Assembly: GCA_019241305.1 (NCBI GenBank)
Contig: JAFAXE010000161.1
Location: 1-44,310 of the forward strand
Source: Vulcanimicrobiota bacterium
GTDB lineage: Bacteria; Vulcanimicrobiota; Vulcanimicrobiia; Vulcanimicrobiales; Vulcanimicrobiaceae
Direction of reading: 5' to 3'
Length of the DNA: 44,310 nucleotides
The notes below the pieces were generated by a model, which was not told the DNA's origin, did no database searches, and was given only the letters and a program-made list of their open reading frames with translations. Shown here piece after piece: positions 14,743-23,962 of the stretch. Position 1 is the stretch's first letter, and each line of letters opens with the position of its first letter. A program made the position numbers and the translations under genes.

Positions 14743-17384
14743 GCGCCCAGCGCCGTACGAATCGCTCCCAGTGCAGCCTCGGCGCCCTCCGGTTTCTTGC
14801 CGCCGCCCTGCGCCTGTCCCGGTGCGCCGCCGCCTTTGCCGTCGACGAGCGGTGCTGCCGTCTTGACCAAATTGCCGGCATGCACGCCGGATTTGGTCAG
14901 GTCGTCGCTGACTGTTACGAACAGCGAAACGCTGCCATTCTGCACCCCCGCCAGTGCGATGATGCCCGTGCGAAGCCGCGATCGAATCGCATTGCCAAGC
15001 GTCCGCAGCGCGTCCGCGTCGACGTCCGGGACGACGGCGGCGACGAGTTGCCGTCCCGCGATCGTCTCTGCTCGTTTCACGTAGGCATCCGCATCGGCTG
15101 CGGCAACGCGCGAACGCAGCTCAGCCGCCGCTTTTTGCGCTTCACGCGTCTCGTTTTGGAGGCGAGCAATGCGCTCAGCCAACTCCTCCGGCTTCGTCGA
15201 TAGCGCTTCCGAGAGCGAGGCGAGGACGTTTTGCTGACGCTCGATATAGGCGTCGGCGGAGCGTGAGACGATCGATTCGATGCGGCGAATTCCGCTTCCG
15301 ATGGACGATTCCGAAACGATGATGAACGTTCCGAGCTCACCGCTGGTTTCGGCGTGCGTTCCGCCGCAAAACTCCTTGGAGGGCCCAAACGAGACGACGC
15401 GCACGCGGTCACCATAATCCTCGCCGGCCATCGTGATCGCGCCGGTTTTGCGCGCTTCGTCGATGGGCAGCTCGATGACCTCGCGATGATAGTCCGCACG
15501 AATCAGTTCGTTGACGCGCCGTTGCACCGCGGCGCGCTGCTCCGGGGTCAGTGACGGTCCGCTAAAATCGAAGCGCTGCCGGTCGATGCCGACCCACGAT
15601 CCCCGCTGCACGACGTCTTCGCCGACGATCTCTTTGAGCGCGCGCTGCAACAAGTGCACGGAGGTGTGTTCCCGCCGGATCTCTTCACGCCACTGTGGCG
15701 CGACGGCCGCGTGAACCCTTTGCCCAACGCGAAGCATCCCATGGACGAGACTTCCGCGGTGGACGACGCGTTTGCCGTTCCCGAGAAATTGCGTGTCGGT
15801 AACGTCGAAGGCGGCGCCGTCCGATGAAATCGTCCCACGGTCGCCGATTTGGCCACCCTTTTCAGCATAGAATGACGTGCGATCGAGGATGAGGTCCGCC
15901 TCGGCACCCGCCTCAATACCCTCGACGTGCGCGCCATCACGCACGATGGCGAGCAGCGTTGCGTCGGTTTCCAGGCCCTGGTAACCGGTAAATTGTGTCT
16001 CGTTCGAACCGCCGTCAGTCGAAGTCGTGGCTGCGCGGGCTGCCGGAACGTCCTCTTTCGCCACGACGACCGGCCGCTTCCGCAACGCATCCTCGCGACC
16101 GCGCCGGCGCTGTTCCTCCATTTCATGTTCGAAGCCCATCAAGTCGACGGCGATGCCCTGCTCCGCAGCAATCTCGCGTGTCAGCTCGGATGGAAAGCCG
16201 TAGGTGTCGTGCAGCGTGAAGATGTCTGTGCCGGCAAGCGGTGTTCCCGAAGCCTTGGCGGCATCGAGCAGCCCCGCCACCATCTCCATTCCGCGCTCCA
16301 GCGTACGGTCGAAGGCGCGTTCCTCTGCCCCAAGGGTCTGCTCGACGCGCGGGCGCGCTTCGATCAATTCGGGATAACCTGGACCTAACGAACGAACGAC
16401 TGCCGGAACGAGCGGCGTCAAAAAGCCACGCGGATACCCGAGCAGACGCCCATTGCGGATCGCGCGCCGAATGAGAAAACGGAGCACGTAGCCGCGATCC
16501 GTGTTCGACGGCGCGATTCCGTCTGCAATGATGAAGGTCACGGCGCGTGCGTGGTCGGCGATGATGCGCCGGCGAACGAGTTGTTCCGCGTCGTCGAGCG
16601 GCGTTTCGCCGACGTCGGGCTGCGCCGCAATCAGATCGAGGAAGAGGTCGGTGTCGTACATCGACGCCTTGCCGTTCGCAACGGCGAGGACGCGCTCGAA
16701 CCCTGCTCCGGTGTCGATGTTCTTGCGCGGCAGCTCTTTGAGCGAACCATCCGCGGTACGGTTGAATTGCTGAAAAACGAGGTTCCAGATTTCGAGGAAG
16801 CGGTCTCCGGCGTTCGGTCCGGTGTCGTGTGGACCGCTCGCGTTCTCCGCTCCCGTATCGACGAAGATCTCCGTCGACGGTCCGCAGGGCCCCGTCGCGC
16901 CCATCGTCCAAAAATTTTCTTCGTCGAAGTACGTGATGCGGGACGACCGCAGCCCGATTTCCTGTTCCCAAAGCCGCTGAGCTTCTTCATCAGAGGTGTG
17001 GACGGTCACGTGCAAGCGCTCGGCCGGCAAGCGTAGCCGCTCCGTCAGATACTCCCACGCGAACAGGATCGCTTCGCGCTTGTAGTAGTCGCCAAACGAG
17101 AAATTTCCGAGCATTTCCAGAAACGTCCCGTGTCGCCCGGTACGGCCGACGTTTTCGATGTCGCTCTTTGCGCCGGCGACGCGTAAGCAGCGCTGTACCG
17201 TCACCGCTCGAGGGACGGCAGTCGGCGCCTCACCGAGGAACACTGGGACGAATTGTTCCATCCCCGCGATCGTGAACAGCGTGGTCGACATCTCGGGCGG
17301 AACGAGCGTCGCTGCGGGCAGATGCGCATGTCCGTTCGAAACGAAGTACTCGACAAACGACGCGCGGAGTTCTTGACTGGTCAT
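14739..17384 (-). CDS. alaS: Alanyl-tRNA synthetase
   Basis: This 881-residue enzyme charges tRNA-Ala. The class II catalytic core is at the N-terminus (TIAGMEQFVPVFLGE, GRTGRHGTFLEMLGNFSFGDY). The editing domain keeps the zinc ligands in HTSVH and CGGTHAETSG, which clear mischarged serine and glycine. The C-terminal region has a coiled coil (about residues 700-760) and the C-Ala domain ending in GGGAPGQAQGGG-type glycine-rich sequence. The length is normal. The ATG at 17384 lacks a strong Shine-Dalgarno. It lies 72 bases downstream of the DUF2723 gene and overlaps the following secreted-protein gene. Confidence 0.97.
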   Translation of the reverse strand: MTSQELRASFVEYFVSNGHAHLPAATLVPPEMSTTLFTIAGMEQFVPVFLGEAPTAVPRAVTVQRCLRVAGAKSDIENVGRTGRHGTFLEMLGNFSFGDYYKREAILFAWEYLTERLRLPAERLHVTVHTSDEEAQRLWEQEIGLRSSRITYFDEENFWTMGATGPCGPSTEIFVDTGAENASGPHDTGPNAGDRFLEIWNLVFQQFNRTADGSLKELPRKNIDTGAGFERVLAVANGKASMYDTDLFLDLIAAQPDVGETPLDDAEQLVRRRIIADHARAVTFIIADGIAPSNTDRGYVLRFLIRRAIRNGRLLGYPRGFLTPLVPAVVRSLGPGYPELIEARPRVEQTLGAEERAFDRTLERGMEMVAGLLDAAKASGTPLAGTDIFTLHDTYGFPSELTREIAAEQGIAVDLMGFEHEMEEQRRRGREDALRKRPVVVAKEDVPAARAATTSTDGGSNETQFTGYQGLETDATLLAIVRDGAHVEGIEAGAEADLILDRTSFYAEKGGQIGDRGTISSDGAAFDVTDTQFLGNGKRVVHRGSLVHGMLRVGQRVHAAVAPQWREEIRREHTSVHLLQRALKEIVGEDVVQRGSWVGIDRQRFDFSGPSLTPEQRAAVQRRVNELIRADYHREVIELPIDEARKTGAITMAGEDYGDRVRVVSFGPSKEFCGGTHAETSGELGTFIIVSESSIGSGIRRIESIVSRSADAYIERQQNVLASLSEALSTKPEELAERIARLQNETREAQKAAAELRSRVAAADADAYVKRAETIAGRQLVAAVVPDVDADALRTLGNAIRSRLRTGIIALAGVQNGSVSLFVTVSDDLTKSGVHAGNLVKTAAPLVDGKGGGAPGQAQGGGKKPEGAEAALGAIRTALGA

Positions 17385-17456
17385 GCTGGCAAGGCGCCGT
17401 CGTTCGCCGTACGGCCGTCGAACTCTAGCAACACGACGTCCGGATGCCCCGCGGCA

Positions 17457-18944
17457 TCAGCCGCTGGGTCGAGCGGTCCACAAGGCGACGCCTGACGCGG
17501 TGCGCCGCCGTTCAAAGACAAACGCGGAGCTTCGCGGCGCGGCGGTGTCCCGGTCGAGAAATAGCATTGGGCGTCTGCGGAGCAAGCCCGCTGGAGCGTG
17601 CTCCAGAAGGCCCACCTCGCAGCACACGACCACGGCTCCCGGAACGCGATGTTCAACGTAGAACGCATAGGCGAGTGGCGCAGCATACGTAAAGGGTGCC
17701 AGCACGATGGCATCGCGAGGGATCGACGAAAGCACGGCCGCGACACCCATGGCGCTTCTTGTGGAACGATCCTGCGCGATTCGGGAAACGTGGGACGTAT
17801 CGACGGCAGCAATCCAGACGACGAGGAGCACGAGCGCCCCGCCCCAGATAGCGCGAACGCGCAGCGTCGATGAGACGACCCACGTCGACGACCACGCCAG
17901 CGCTGTGAAGAGCAACAGCAGTTCGCGCGGCACGTACCTGCCGACGTCGGATTCTGCGCCCCACGACGTCATGTACCACGCGCACGGAGCGCTCACGAGC
18001 GCGATTCCCACGGCGATGCGCCCTCGGCGTACGAGAAAGACGACGACCGCAACCACCCCCATAACGAGCGCGAGCGGTCCCAGTTCCTCGGTGACGAGTG
18101 ACGTGAAATCGTTCCACGTGCGCAGGATTGCGTGTGGCGAAAGCATGGCACGAAAGGCGCTCGGCGCACCGGAGGCCGCGCCCGTCGTCAGGAGGACAAA
18201 GTTGTGGAGCGTAGCGGGATGATGGTGATCGAAGAATTGATCGGGCTCATTCAGTCCGAGCGCGCGCGTGGGATCGAGCCCGTGCGTCGCCACGTAACCG
18301 CTGCGCAGCGGAAGATAGGCGTAGGCGCCCGCGATGACGATGCACGCGCACAGCGCGGGCAGCCATCGTTCGCTCTTCGTGGGCGCGCGGCAAGAAAAGA
18401 TCAGCGCGAGACCAGGTAAGGCGAGAACGGTCGAACTGTCGGTTGCAATCGAAAGTGCGTACAACGTCGCCGCGCTCGTGAGAACGTAACCATGTCCCGA
18501 TCTCACCCAACGAACCGCGAAAAAGAGAGAAGCAACGAGGAGCGCCGTCCCGACTTCATGAGCGCTGGCCGCGCCGGCATGCGTCCAGCTTTGGTACGTC
18601 GTGCCAAACAGAAGGGCCGCTACCGCGGCGGCAAGCGGCGCGACGTCCAACTCGAGGAGCAGCGCGGCGAAGGAGACGTTCGTCGCGGCGGCGGCTACCA
18701 CGCTCAAAACGTTCAGCCGCAGCGCCACGCTTCCGACGGGCAGACCGTGACTCCAGAGCCAACCGAGCAGCGTATAGCCGGGAAACCCCGGCGGGTACGC
18801 GATTCCCAAAATGTATGGTACCGTCTGGAAATCGCCGTAGTCCCCGAGATCCAAGCCGCGGTCGATCGTCGCCGCATAGAGGGCGGCGCTACACGCGAAC
18901 ACCGCAACGAGCAACCATCGCTGAAGCCCACGACGCGCGGGCAC
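17457..18944 (-). CDS. DUF2723 (TMEM260-like) membrane protein
   Basis: This 495-residue polytopic protein has the DUF2723 signature in its first loop. An Asp-rich DLGDYGDFQ is followed by LGIAYPPGFPGY and a helix pair. Relatives include eukaryotic TMEM260, an O-mannosyltransferase, and many bacterial proteins assumed to be GT-C transferases acting on polyprenyl-linked sugars. About 10-11 membrane segments precede a soluble C-terminal part (about residues 405-495). The GTG start lies 27 bases after the sigma factor stop. The substrate is unknown. It is the fourth candidate membrane transferase in the window's first half. Confidence 0.8.
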   Translation of the reverse strand: MPARRGLQRWLLVAVFACSAALYAATIDRGLDLGDYGDFQTVPYILGIAYPPGFPGYTLLGWLWSHGLPVGSVALRLNVLSVVAAAATNVSFAALLLELDVAPLAAAVAALLFGTTYQSWTHAGAASAHEVGTALLVASLFFAVRWVRSGHGYVLTSAATLYALSIATDSSTVLALPGLALIFSCRAPTKSERWLPALCACIVIAGAYAYLPLRSGYVATHGLDPTRALGLNEPDQFFDHHHPATLHNFVLLTTGAASGAPSAFRAMLSPHAILRTWNDFTSLVTEELGPLALVMGVVAVVVFLVRRGRIAVGIALVSAPCAWYMTSWGAESDVGRYVPRELLLLFTALAWSSTWVVSSTLRVRAIWGGALVLLVVWIAAVDTSHVSRIAQDRSTRSAMGVAAVLSSIPRDAIVLAPFTYAAPLAYAFYVEHRVPGAVVVCCEVGLLEHAPAGLLRRRPMLFLDRDTAAPRSSAFVFERRRTASGVALWTARPSG

Positions 18945-18971
18945 GGCGGAGGTGCGGTGATAGACCAGCCG

Positions 18972-19802
18972 CTACCGCTCCTGCATCACGGATCGTAGCT
19001 TTTCGAGCGCCTTTTGTTGCAAGCGCGAGACGTGCATCTGTGAGACGTTGAGTCGCTTGGCGATCTCCGTCTGCGAAACGCTCTCGTAGAATCGTAGAAA
19101 CAGAATGATCCGTTCGCGGCGTGACAGGACAGAAAATGCCCGTTCGAGATTGGCGCGGTCTTCCAACAGCTCGAGACCCGGATCGTCTTGCCCCACGTAG
19201 TCCGCAAGCGTGTGTGACTTCTTGTCGCCCTCGCCCGTCACTTCGGTATCGAGCGAGAGCAAGTTGTAGGCTTGGCCGAGTTCCTGTGCTTCGAGGATGT
19301 CCTCTTGCGACGCGCTGAGGTGATCGGCCAACTCCGCGACCGTGGGGGAATGGCCAAGTTTCGTCGTCAGCTTTTCGATCGCGCGGTTGACGCTGAGGTT
19401 CAGTTCCTGCAGGCGGCGTGGAACCTTCACCGCCCAACCCTTGTCGCGGAAATAGCGCTTGATCTCTCCGACGATCGTCGGAGTCGCATACGTCGTGAAT
19501 TCCACGCCCCGTGCGAGATCGAAGCGATCGATCGCTTTGAGCAGTCCGACCGTTCCCACTTGAATCAGATCGTCGAGCGATTCCCCCCGGTTCGCGAACT
19601 TGACCGCGAGGAAGCGAACGAGGTTGAGGTGCGCGACCACGAGTTCGTCCCGCAGTCGCTCGTACGTCCCGTCGTGGCCCTCGCCGCGCTCTTTCGCGGC
19701 GCGAGCTTCCGCAAAAAGGCCGAACGCCTCGCGCGCTCGCCGGCGATCCCAGCGTTCCTCGTCCTGCGAGAACTCGTGCTCGTCTTCGGCTTTCGGCGTC
19801 AC
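18972..19802 (-). CDS. sigB: RNA polymerase sigma factor, SigB/SigF group
   Basis: This 276-residue group 3 sigma factor directs RNA polymerase to stress or developmental promoters. Region 2 shows LVRFLAVKFANRGESLDDLIQVGTVGLLKAIDRFD (core binding), followed by YATPTIVGEIKRYFRDKGWAVKVPRR (regions 2.4-3.0). The C-terminal region 4.2 helix-turn-helix is QTEIAKRLNVSQMHVSRLQQKA. An N-terminal extension of about 50 charged residues is longer than in Bacillus SigB. Its ATG overlaps the stop of the RsbW-like anti-sigma gene as ATGA. The module is arranged antagonist, anti-sigma, sigma, as in Bacillus rsbV-rsbW-sigB. Confidence 0.95.
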   Translation of the reverse strand: MTPKAEDEHEFSQDEERWDRRRAREAFGLFAEARAAKERGEGHDGTYERLRDELVVAHLNLVRFLAVKFANRGESLDDLIQVGTVGLLKAIDRFDLARGVEFTTYATPTIVGEIKRYFRDKGWAVKVPRRLQELNLSVNRAIEKLTTKLGHSPTVAELADHLSASQEDILEAQELGQAYNLLSLDTEVTGEGDKKSHTLADYVGQDDPGLELLEDRANLERAFSVLSRRERIILFLRFYESVSQTEIAKRLNVSQMHVSRLQQKALEKLRSVMQER

Positions 19803-20206
19803 CTGGCGTGGACGCGTTTGGTCATCTGGAGGACGACTCCGCTTTGCTCCGCGCGGTACTCGACAGCGTCCATCAACGATTGGATGATGATGATACCGAG
19901 ACCGTCCTCGCTCCGCACGTCCGCCCGTAAGCGAACCGCCGCCCCCCCGCCGACCTCAACGGTCAGTTCCGTCAGAGTGGCTTCACAACGAATATCGATC
20001 TGACCGGGCGATGTTGCATGCCGTATCACGTTCGTGCAGGCTTCCGCAATCGCCAAGCGCACGTCCTCGATATCTTCGACGGAGAAATCCAGCCGGTTCG
20101 CCACGGCGGCTACCGCCAGCCGTGCAACCGCGACCCATTCCGCCTTCGCGGGGATTCGCAGCTCGACGACATCGAGCTCGGCCGGGACCGTCACGGGCTG
20201 ATTCAC
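19799..20206 (-). CDS. rsbW: RsbW-type anti-sigma factor, serine kinase
   Basis: This protein of about 135 residues has a GHKL-type ATPase fold. The N-box is visible as EACTNVIRHA, and an EDGLGIIII segment corresponds to the G1 region. In the known switch it binds and silences the sigma factor, and phosphorylates the RsbV-type antagonist to inactivate it. GTG 20206 is preferred because GAGGG lies eight bases upstream and it starts after the rsbV stop. An ATG at 20257 in frame would add 17 residues and overlap rsbV by 35 bases. It is coupled to the sigma gene by ATGA. Confidence 0.92.
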   Translation of the reverse strand: MNQPVTVPAELDVVELRIPAKAEWVAVARLAVAAVANRLDFSVEDIEDVRLAIAEACTNVIRHATSPGQIDIRCEATLTELTVEVGGGAAVRLRADVRSEDGLGIIIIQSLMDAVEYRAEQSGVVLQMTKRVHAR

Positions 20207-20222
20207 GAAAGCGGCCCTCGCT

Positions 20223-20567
20223 TCATACGAGGGCCTTTTTGGCGCTTTGCTCGTCATCGAAGATTCCGAAGATCTTCACGAGTCCGGTGATGTCGAAAAT
20301 CTTCTTGATTTGCGGGTTCGTGCAAACGAGGTTGACCGTGCCGCCGTGCTCTCGCACGCGTTTGAGGCCGCCGATGAGAACGCCCAATCCCGTCGAGTCG
20401 ATGTATCGCACTTTCTCGAGATTGATGACGAGATTGTAGTGGCCTTGATCGATCAGCTCCGTGATCGCATCCTTGACTTTGGGCGACGTATAAACGTCGA
20501 TCTCGCCGCTCAGCTCGACGACGTACGCCTCGTGTTCCGATTCACGGACCTGCACTTTGATATCCAC
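20223..20567 (-). CDS. rsbV: RsbV-type STAS anti-sigma factor antagonist
   Basis: This 114-residue single STAS domain protein has the conserved phosphorylation motif RYIDSTGLGVL, with Ser58 the likely target of the RsbW kinase. Unphosphorylated, it would bind RsbW and free the sigma factor. GTG 20567 has AGGAG four bases upstream, overlapping the TAG stop of the YtxH-like gene, so co-expression with that gene is likely. No RsbU-type phosphatase that would reactivate it is present in the window. Confidence 0.94.
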   Translation of the reverse strand: MDIKVQVRESEHEAYVVELSGEIDVYTSPKVKDAITELIDQGHYNLVINLEKVRYIDSTGLGVLIGGLKRVREHGGTVNLVCTNPQIKKIFDITGLVKIFGIFDDEQSAKKALV

Positions 20568-20574
20568 GCTGCTC

Positions 20575-20934
20575 CTATGCGGGACTCCGTTGTTTGAGAT
20601 ATCGCTGCTCGAGTTCGGCGCGATGACTGCGTGCGGCGTCTTGGCCCTCTCTTACGGCGTCGTCGACCGCAAACCGAACGTCGTCGACCGCCTTCGACCC
20701 GCGAGCGTACGCGTCACCGAGGTTCGCCGCGCCCTCGGAGGCCGCGGAGCGCGCTTGATCGCTGAGGTCTGCCAGCGTGTCTTTGGCCCGGTTCGACGCC
20801 TCGCGCGCCTTGGCGCGCAGGATGTCGCGCGTCCCATCGTCGTTCCACGGCCCAAGATACAGGGCCAGGGCACCGCCGACGACCGCACCCAGCGCAAGCC
20901 CTCCTGCGAACGCGACTCCGCCGCGGCCTGGCAT
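20575..20934 (-). CDS. YtxH-like general stress protein
   Basis: This 119-residue protein has one glycine/alanine-rich membrane helix near the N-terminus (about residues 7-27, GGLALGAVVGGALALYLGP). A long polar amphipathic helix of alanine, aspartate, arginine and serine follows (about 35-110). That architecture is typical of YtxH, a SigB-controlled general stress protein of Bacillus of unknown mechanism. It lies between a DUF948 gene and rsbV with gaps of only a few bases. Family assignment rests on architecture and context rather than a diagnostic motif. Confidence 0.75.
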   Translation of the reverse strand: MPGRGGVAFAGGLALGAVVGGALALYLGPWNDDGTRDILRAKAREASNRAKDTLADLSDQARSAASEGAANLGDAYARGSKAVDDVRFAVDDAVREGQDAARSHRAELEQRYLKQRSPA

Positions 20935-20937
20935 CCT

Positions 20938-21345
20938 TTAGCGGTCCGATTCCGCGCTGCGATCGCCGCCGCGCATAAAGCGCCGAAGCCCCGCGGTGAC
21001 TCCGGTCAGCGTCGCGCCCACGTTGATGAGCGATGGCGAGATCGCTTCTTGAGCCAGCGTCGACGTCCGCGTGACGTTCGCAGCAACCGTTTCCAGGGAA
21101 CCGACGACCCCCACCAGCTTGGCCAAGGTCACGTCGGCCGTATCGGTGATCCCGCCCACGTGCGAAAGCGTTTCCGCGACCGGAGCGGAGAGGGAAGCGA
21201 TCTGACGGTCGACCTCATCGAGCGTCACGCCGACGCGCGTCAGCAGCGTAGCTAGGCGCGTACAGGCGACGAACACGCCGATCCCAATCAGCAGAACGCC
21301 GAGTCCGACCCCGATCGCAAGGATGAGCGATGACTCTGCCGACAC
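20938..21345 (-). CDS. DUF948 protein (YtxG-like)
   Basis: This 135-residue protein begins with a single membrane helix (about residues 8-28, LILAIGVGLGVLLIGIGVFV). A long heptad-like helical region with repeated Thr/Ala/Leu follows (LATLLTRVGVTLDEVDRQIASL, ISPSLINVGATLTGVTAG). This matches DUF948, whose Bacillus member YtxG is encoded directly next to YtxH. GTG 21345 is the natural start just before the helix. It lies three bases upstream of the YtxH-like gene and begins the stress subcluster ending with sigB. It is probably an inner-membrane protein with a cytoplasmic or periplasmic coiled tail. Confidence 0.8.
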   Translation of the reverse strand: MSAESSLILAIGVGLGVLLIGIGVFVACTRLATLLTRVGVTLDEVDRQIASLSAPVAETLSHVGGITDTADVTLAKLVGVVGSLETVAANVTRTSTLAQEAISPSLINVGATLTGVTAGLRRFMRGGDRSAESDR

Positions 21346-21385
21346 GGATAAAGCAACGACCTCCGGTGAGCTCTAGGCGCGCACC

Positions 21386-22546
21386 TCAGCTTGTTCCCAC
21401 CAACTCTGGAAAGTCACGCACGCCCTCGACCATGGCGGGAAGTCGAGCGATGACTTCGTCGATCTCCGCAGTCGTCGTCGTCCGCCCCAAGCTCAAGCGA
21501 ACCGCACCGCGAGGCTGCGCCGGGGGACCGAGCGCCGCGATCACGTGGCTCGGCTGGGCGGCGCCCGAACTGCAAGCGCTCGCCGAAGACGCGGCGATCC
21601 CCGCGAGGTCAAGGCGCACGAGGAGCGCGGCCGACTCGACTCGGGGAAATCCTACGTTGACGATCTTCGCAAGCCGCTCCGCTCCTTCGCCGTGGACGAC
21701 GGCGTCAGGGACAGCGCAGCGGATGCCGTCTTCGAGTTGAGCGCGCAGACGACCGACGCGTTCCGTGGTCTCTGGACGCTCGCGCTCAGCGAGTTCGAGA
21801 GCCGTCGCAAGGCCCGCGATCGCGGCGACGTTCTCGGTCCCGGCACGACGGCCGCCCTCCTGGGCGCCTCCGACGATCGCCGGAACGAGCCGCGTCCCCG
21901 CGCGGATGTAGAGCACCCCCGCACCTTTGGGGCCGTAGCATTTGTGCGCCGACAGGCTAAGGAGATCGACGCCGAGCTCATCCGCGCCTAGCGGAAGCCA
22001 GCCTGGCGCCTGGACCGCGTCGGTATGAAAGAGAACGCCGCGGCGCCGAGCGATCGCAGCGAGCATGCCTACCGGGGCAACCGTGCCGATCTCGTTGTTC
22101 GCGAGCGCGATCGATGCGAGCACCGTATCGTCCCGCAGCGCGTCGGCAAATGCGTCGGGATCGACTCGGCCTGCGCGATCGACGGGAAGAACCGTCAGCG
22201 ACCACCCTTCTTCATGGAGCGCCTCCATCGCGCGCAACACGGAATGGTGTTCGGTCGCCGCCGTCACGAGATGGCGACCGCGAAGCGCGCGCGCGACGCC
22301 GAAGATCGCAAGGTTGTTCGCTTCTGAACCGCCGGCGGTAAAGACGATCTCGCGGGGATGCACTCGCAGAACTGCGGCGACGCGTTGACGCGCGTCGTCG
22401 ACGACTGCACGAGCGCGCCGGCCTTCCGTATGCAGTGAACTCGGATTGTCGGCGGCACCGTTCAGAAGTGGAAGCATCGCCTCCACGGCCTCGGGCCGGC
22501 ACGGCGTCGTCGCGGCGTGATCGAGATAGATGCGCTGATCGTTCAC
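21386..22546 (-). CDS. Cysteine desulfurase (IscS/NifS family)
   Basis: This 386-residue PLP enzyme removes sulfur from cysteine as a persulfide for Fe-S clusters or tRNA thiolation. Visible residues are His100/His101, Asp176 (HTDAVQA), the PLP lysine Lys202 (SLSAHKCYGPKG) and the catalytic Cys325 in SSASACSSG, the longer group I loop typical of IscS/NifS. The GTG start overlaps the rarA stop as GTGA. No IscU, SufU or MnmA gene is next to it, so its acceptor is not shown by context. Confidence 0.94.
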   Translation of the reverse strand: MNDQRIYLDHAATTPCRPEAVEAMLPLLNGAADNPSSLHTEGRRARAVVDDARQRVAAVLRVHPREIVFTAGGSEANNLAIFGVARALRGRHLVTAATEHHSVLRAMEALHEEGWSLTVLPVDRAGRVDPDAFADALRDDTVLASIALANNEIGTVAPVGMLAAIARRRGVLFHTDAVQAPGWLPLGADELGVDLLSLSAHKCYGPKGAGVLYIRAGTRLVPAIVGGAQEGGRRAGTENVAAIAGLATALELAERERPETTERVGRLRAQLEDGIRCAVPDAVVHGEGAERLAKIVNVGFPRVESAALLVRLDLAGIAASSASACSSGAAQPSHVIAALGPPAQPRGAVRLSLGRTTTTAEIDEVIARLPAMVEGVRDFPELVGTS

Positions 22547-23949
22547 GTCGCTGCACGCCCGCGGCGCTTCCGGATCCAGGCGCCGAGCCGAGCTTCCTCA
22601 CCCTGCGCGCCCGGCTCGAAATACGCGCGCTCGCGCAACGACGTAGGAAGATAGTCTTCCAGTCGCTTCGCCGGCGGCAGATCCCCGGCGGCCGCCATCT
22701 CCGCGTAGTCGCTGTGCGCGTAACGATAGCTTTTGCCGTACCCGAGCGTTCGCATCAATCCCGTCGGAGCATTGCGAAGGTTGAGCGGCACGGGATCGTT
22801 CCGCGTTTGCTCCACATCGGCGAGTGCGGCTCCGTACGCTCGTCCGACGCTGTTGCTCTTCGGCGCGGTCGCTAGATACAACGTTGCGTGGGCAAGCGGG
22901 TAAAACGCTTCCGGCATTCCGACGAAGTGAGCCGCCTGTTGCGCAGCGACGGCGACCGCTAACCCGCGCGAATCTGCAAGCCCCACGTCCTCAGAAGCGA
23001 GGATGACGAGCCGGCGTGCGATGAACATGAGATCTTCGCCCGCTTCGAGCATGCGCGCGAGCCAGTAGATCGCGGCATCGGGATCGCTTCCGCGAACCGA
23101 TTTGATGAAGGCACTGATGACGTCGTAGTGAGCGTCACCTTTCTTATCGTACAGTACAGCTCGCCGCTGCAGCGCGTCGGCGATCAATGCCGCCGTCACG
23201 TGGCGCGTGCCTTCCGAATCGAGCGGCGCCGCCGTCGTGGCGAACTCGAGCGTGCTCAGCGCCACGCGCGCGTCTCCGTTCGCAAGGTTGACGAGCGCCG
23301 TCAACGCCTCCTCGTCCAGCGCCAGGCGCTCCCCTCGCAGCCCGCGTTGCTCATCATCGAGCGCGCGGCGCACGAGGCGCGCGATGTCGTCGTCACTCAG
23401 TGCGTGCAGCACGAACACACGTGACCGCGATAGCAGCGCCGAGTTCACTTCGAACGATGGATTTTCTGTCGTTGCGCCGATCATCGTGATGGTGCCGTTC
23501 TCGACGTACGGAAGCACCGCGTCTTGTTGCGCCTTGTTGAAACGATGGATTTCGTCGATGAACAGAATCGTACGGCGTCCGTGCGCGCGAGCGCGCCCTG
23601 CCTCAGAAACGACGCGGCGCAAATCGGCAACGCCGGCACTCACCGCCGACAGCGCAACGAAGCGCGCTCCCGTCGCACGCGCGATCACCGCAGCGAGGGT
23701 CGTCTTTCCGGACCCGGGCGGTCCCCAGAGGATCATCGATGGAACGGCGTCGGTTTCGATCGCCCGGCGCAGCGCGTGTCCGGGACCAATGAGGTGCTCT
23801 TGTCCGAGAAACTCGTCGAGCGTGCGTGGGCGCATGCGCGCGGCGAGCGGCGCGCCGGCGTCCGCGTCGAGTTCCCTCAGTCCGGCGGCATTGTCCCTGG
23901 GCGGTTCTGGAAACAGTCCCAGCGCAGGGTCGCCGGACGTTGTGTTCAC
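22543..23949 (-). CDS. rarA: Replication-associated recombination ATPase RarA/MgsA
   Basis: This AAA+ ATPase of about 468 residues acts at stalled forks, in the same group as eukaryotic WRNIP1. Walker A is GPPGSGKT (about residues 76-83), Walker B is LFIDEIHRFNK, and sensor 1 is IGATTENPSFEVN. The conserved entry MRPRTLDEFLGQEHL precedes the ATPase core. The C-terminal part contains the family block DPDAAIYWLARMLEAGEDL and the later YGAALADVEQTRNDPVPLNLRNAPT. GTG 23949 is chosen because it follows the upstream OstA-like stop by 13 bases; the ORF is open further upstream only as an overlap with that gene. Confidence 0.93.
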   Translation of the reverse strand: MNTTSGDPALGLFPEPPRDNAAGLRELDADAGAPLAARMRPRTLDEFLGQEHLIGPGHALRRAIETDAVPSMILWGPPGSGKTTLAAVIARATGARFVALSAVSAGVADLRRVVSEAGRARAHGRRTILFIDEIHRFNKAQQDAVLPYVENGTITMIGATTENPSFEVNSALLSRSRVFVLHALSDDDIARLVRRALDDEQRGLRGERLALDEEALTALVNLANGDARVALSTLEFATTAAPLDSEGTRHVTAALIADALQRRAVLYDKKGDAHYDVISAFIKSVRGSDPDAAIYWLARMLEAGEDLMFIARRLVILASEDVGLADSRGLAVAVAAQQAAHFVGMPEAFYPLAHATLYLATAPKSNSVGRAYGAALADVEQTRNDPVPLNLRNAPTGLMRTLGYGKSYRYAHSDYAEMAAAGDLPPAKRLEDYLPTSLRERAYFEPGAQGEEARLGAWIRKRRGRAAT

Positions 23950-23962
23950 CTTTGGAGCCGTC

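Noticed and set aside
17381-17812. Minus-strand frame overlapping the DUF2723 3' end, reading HPDVVLLEFDGRT near its end
   Set aside because: It lies in a shifted frame of the DUF2723 gene, whose own C-terminus is intact in a sensible frame. No family match and no start signal.
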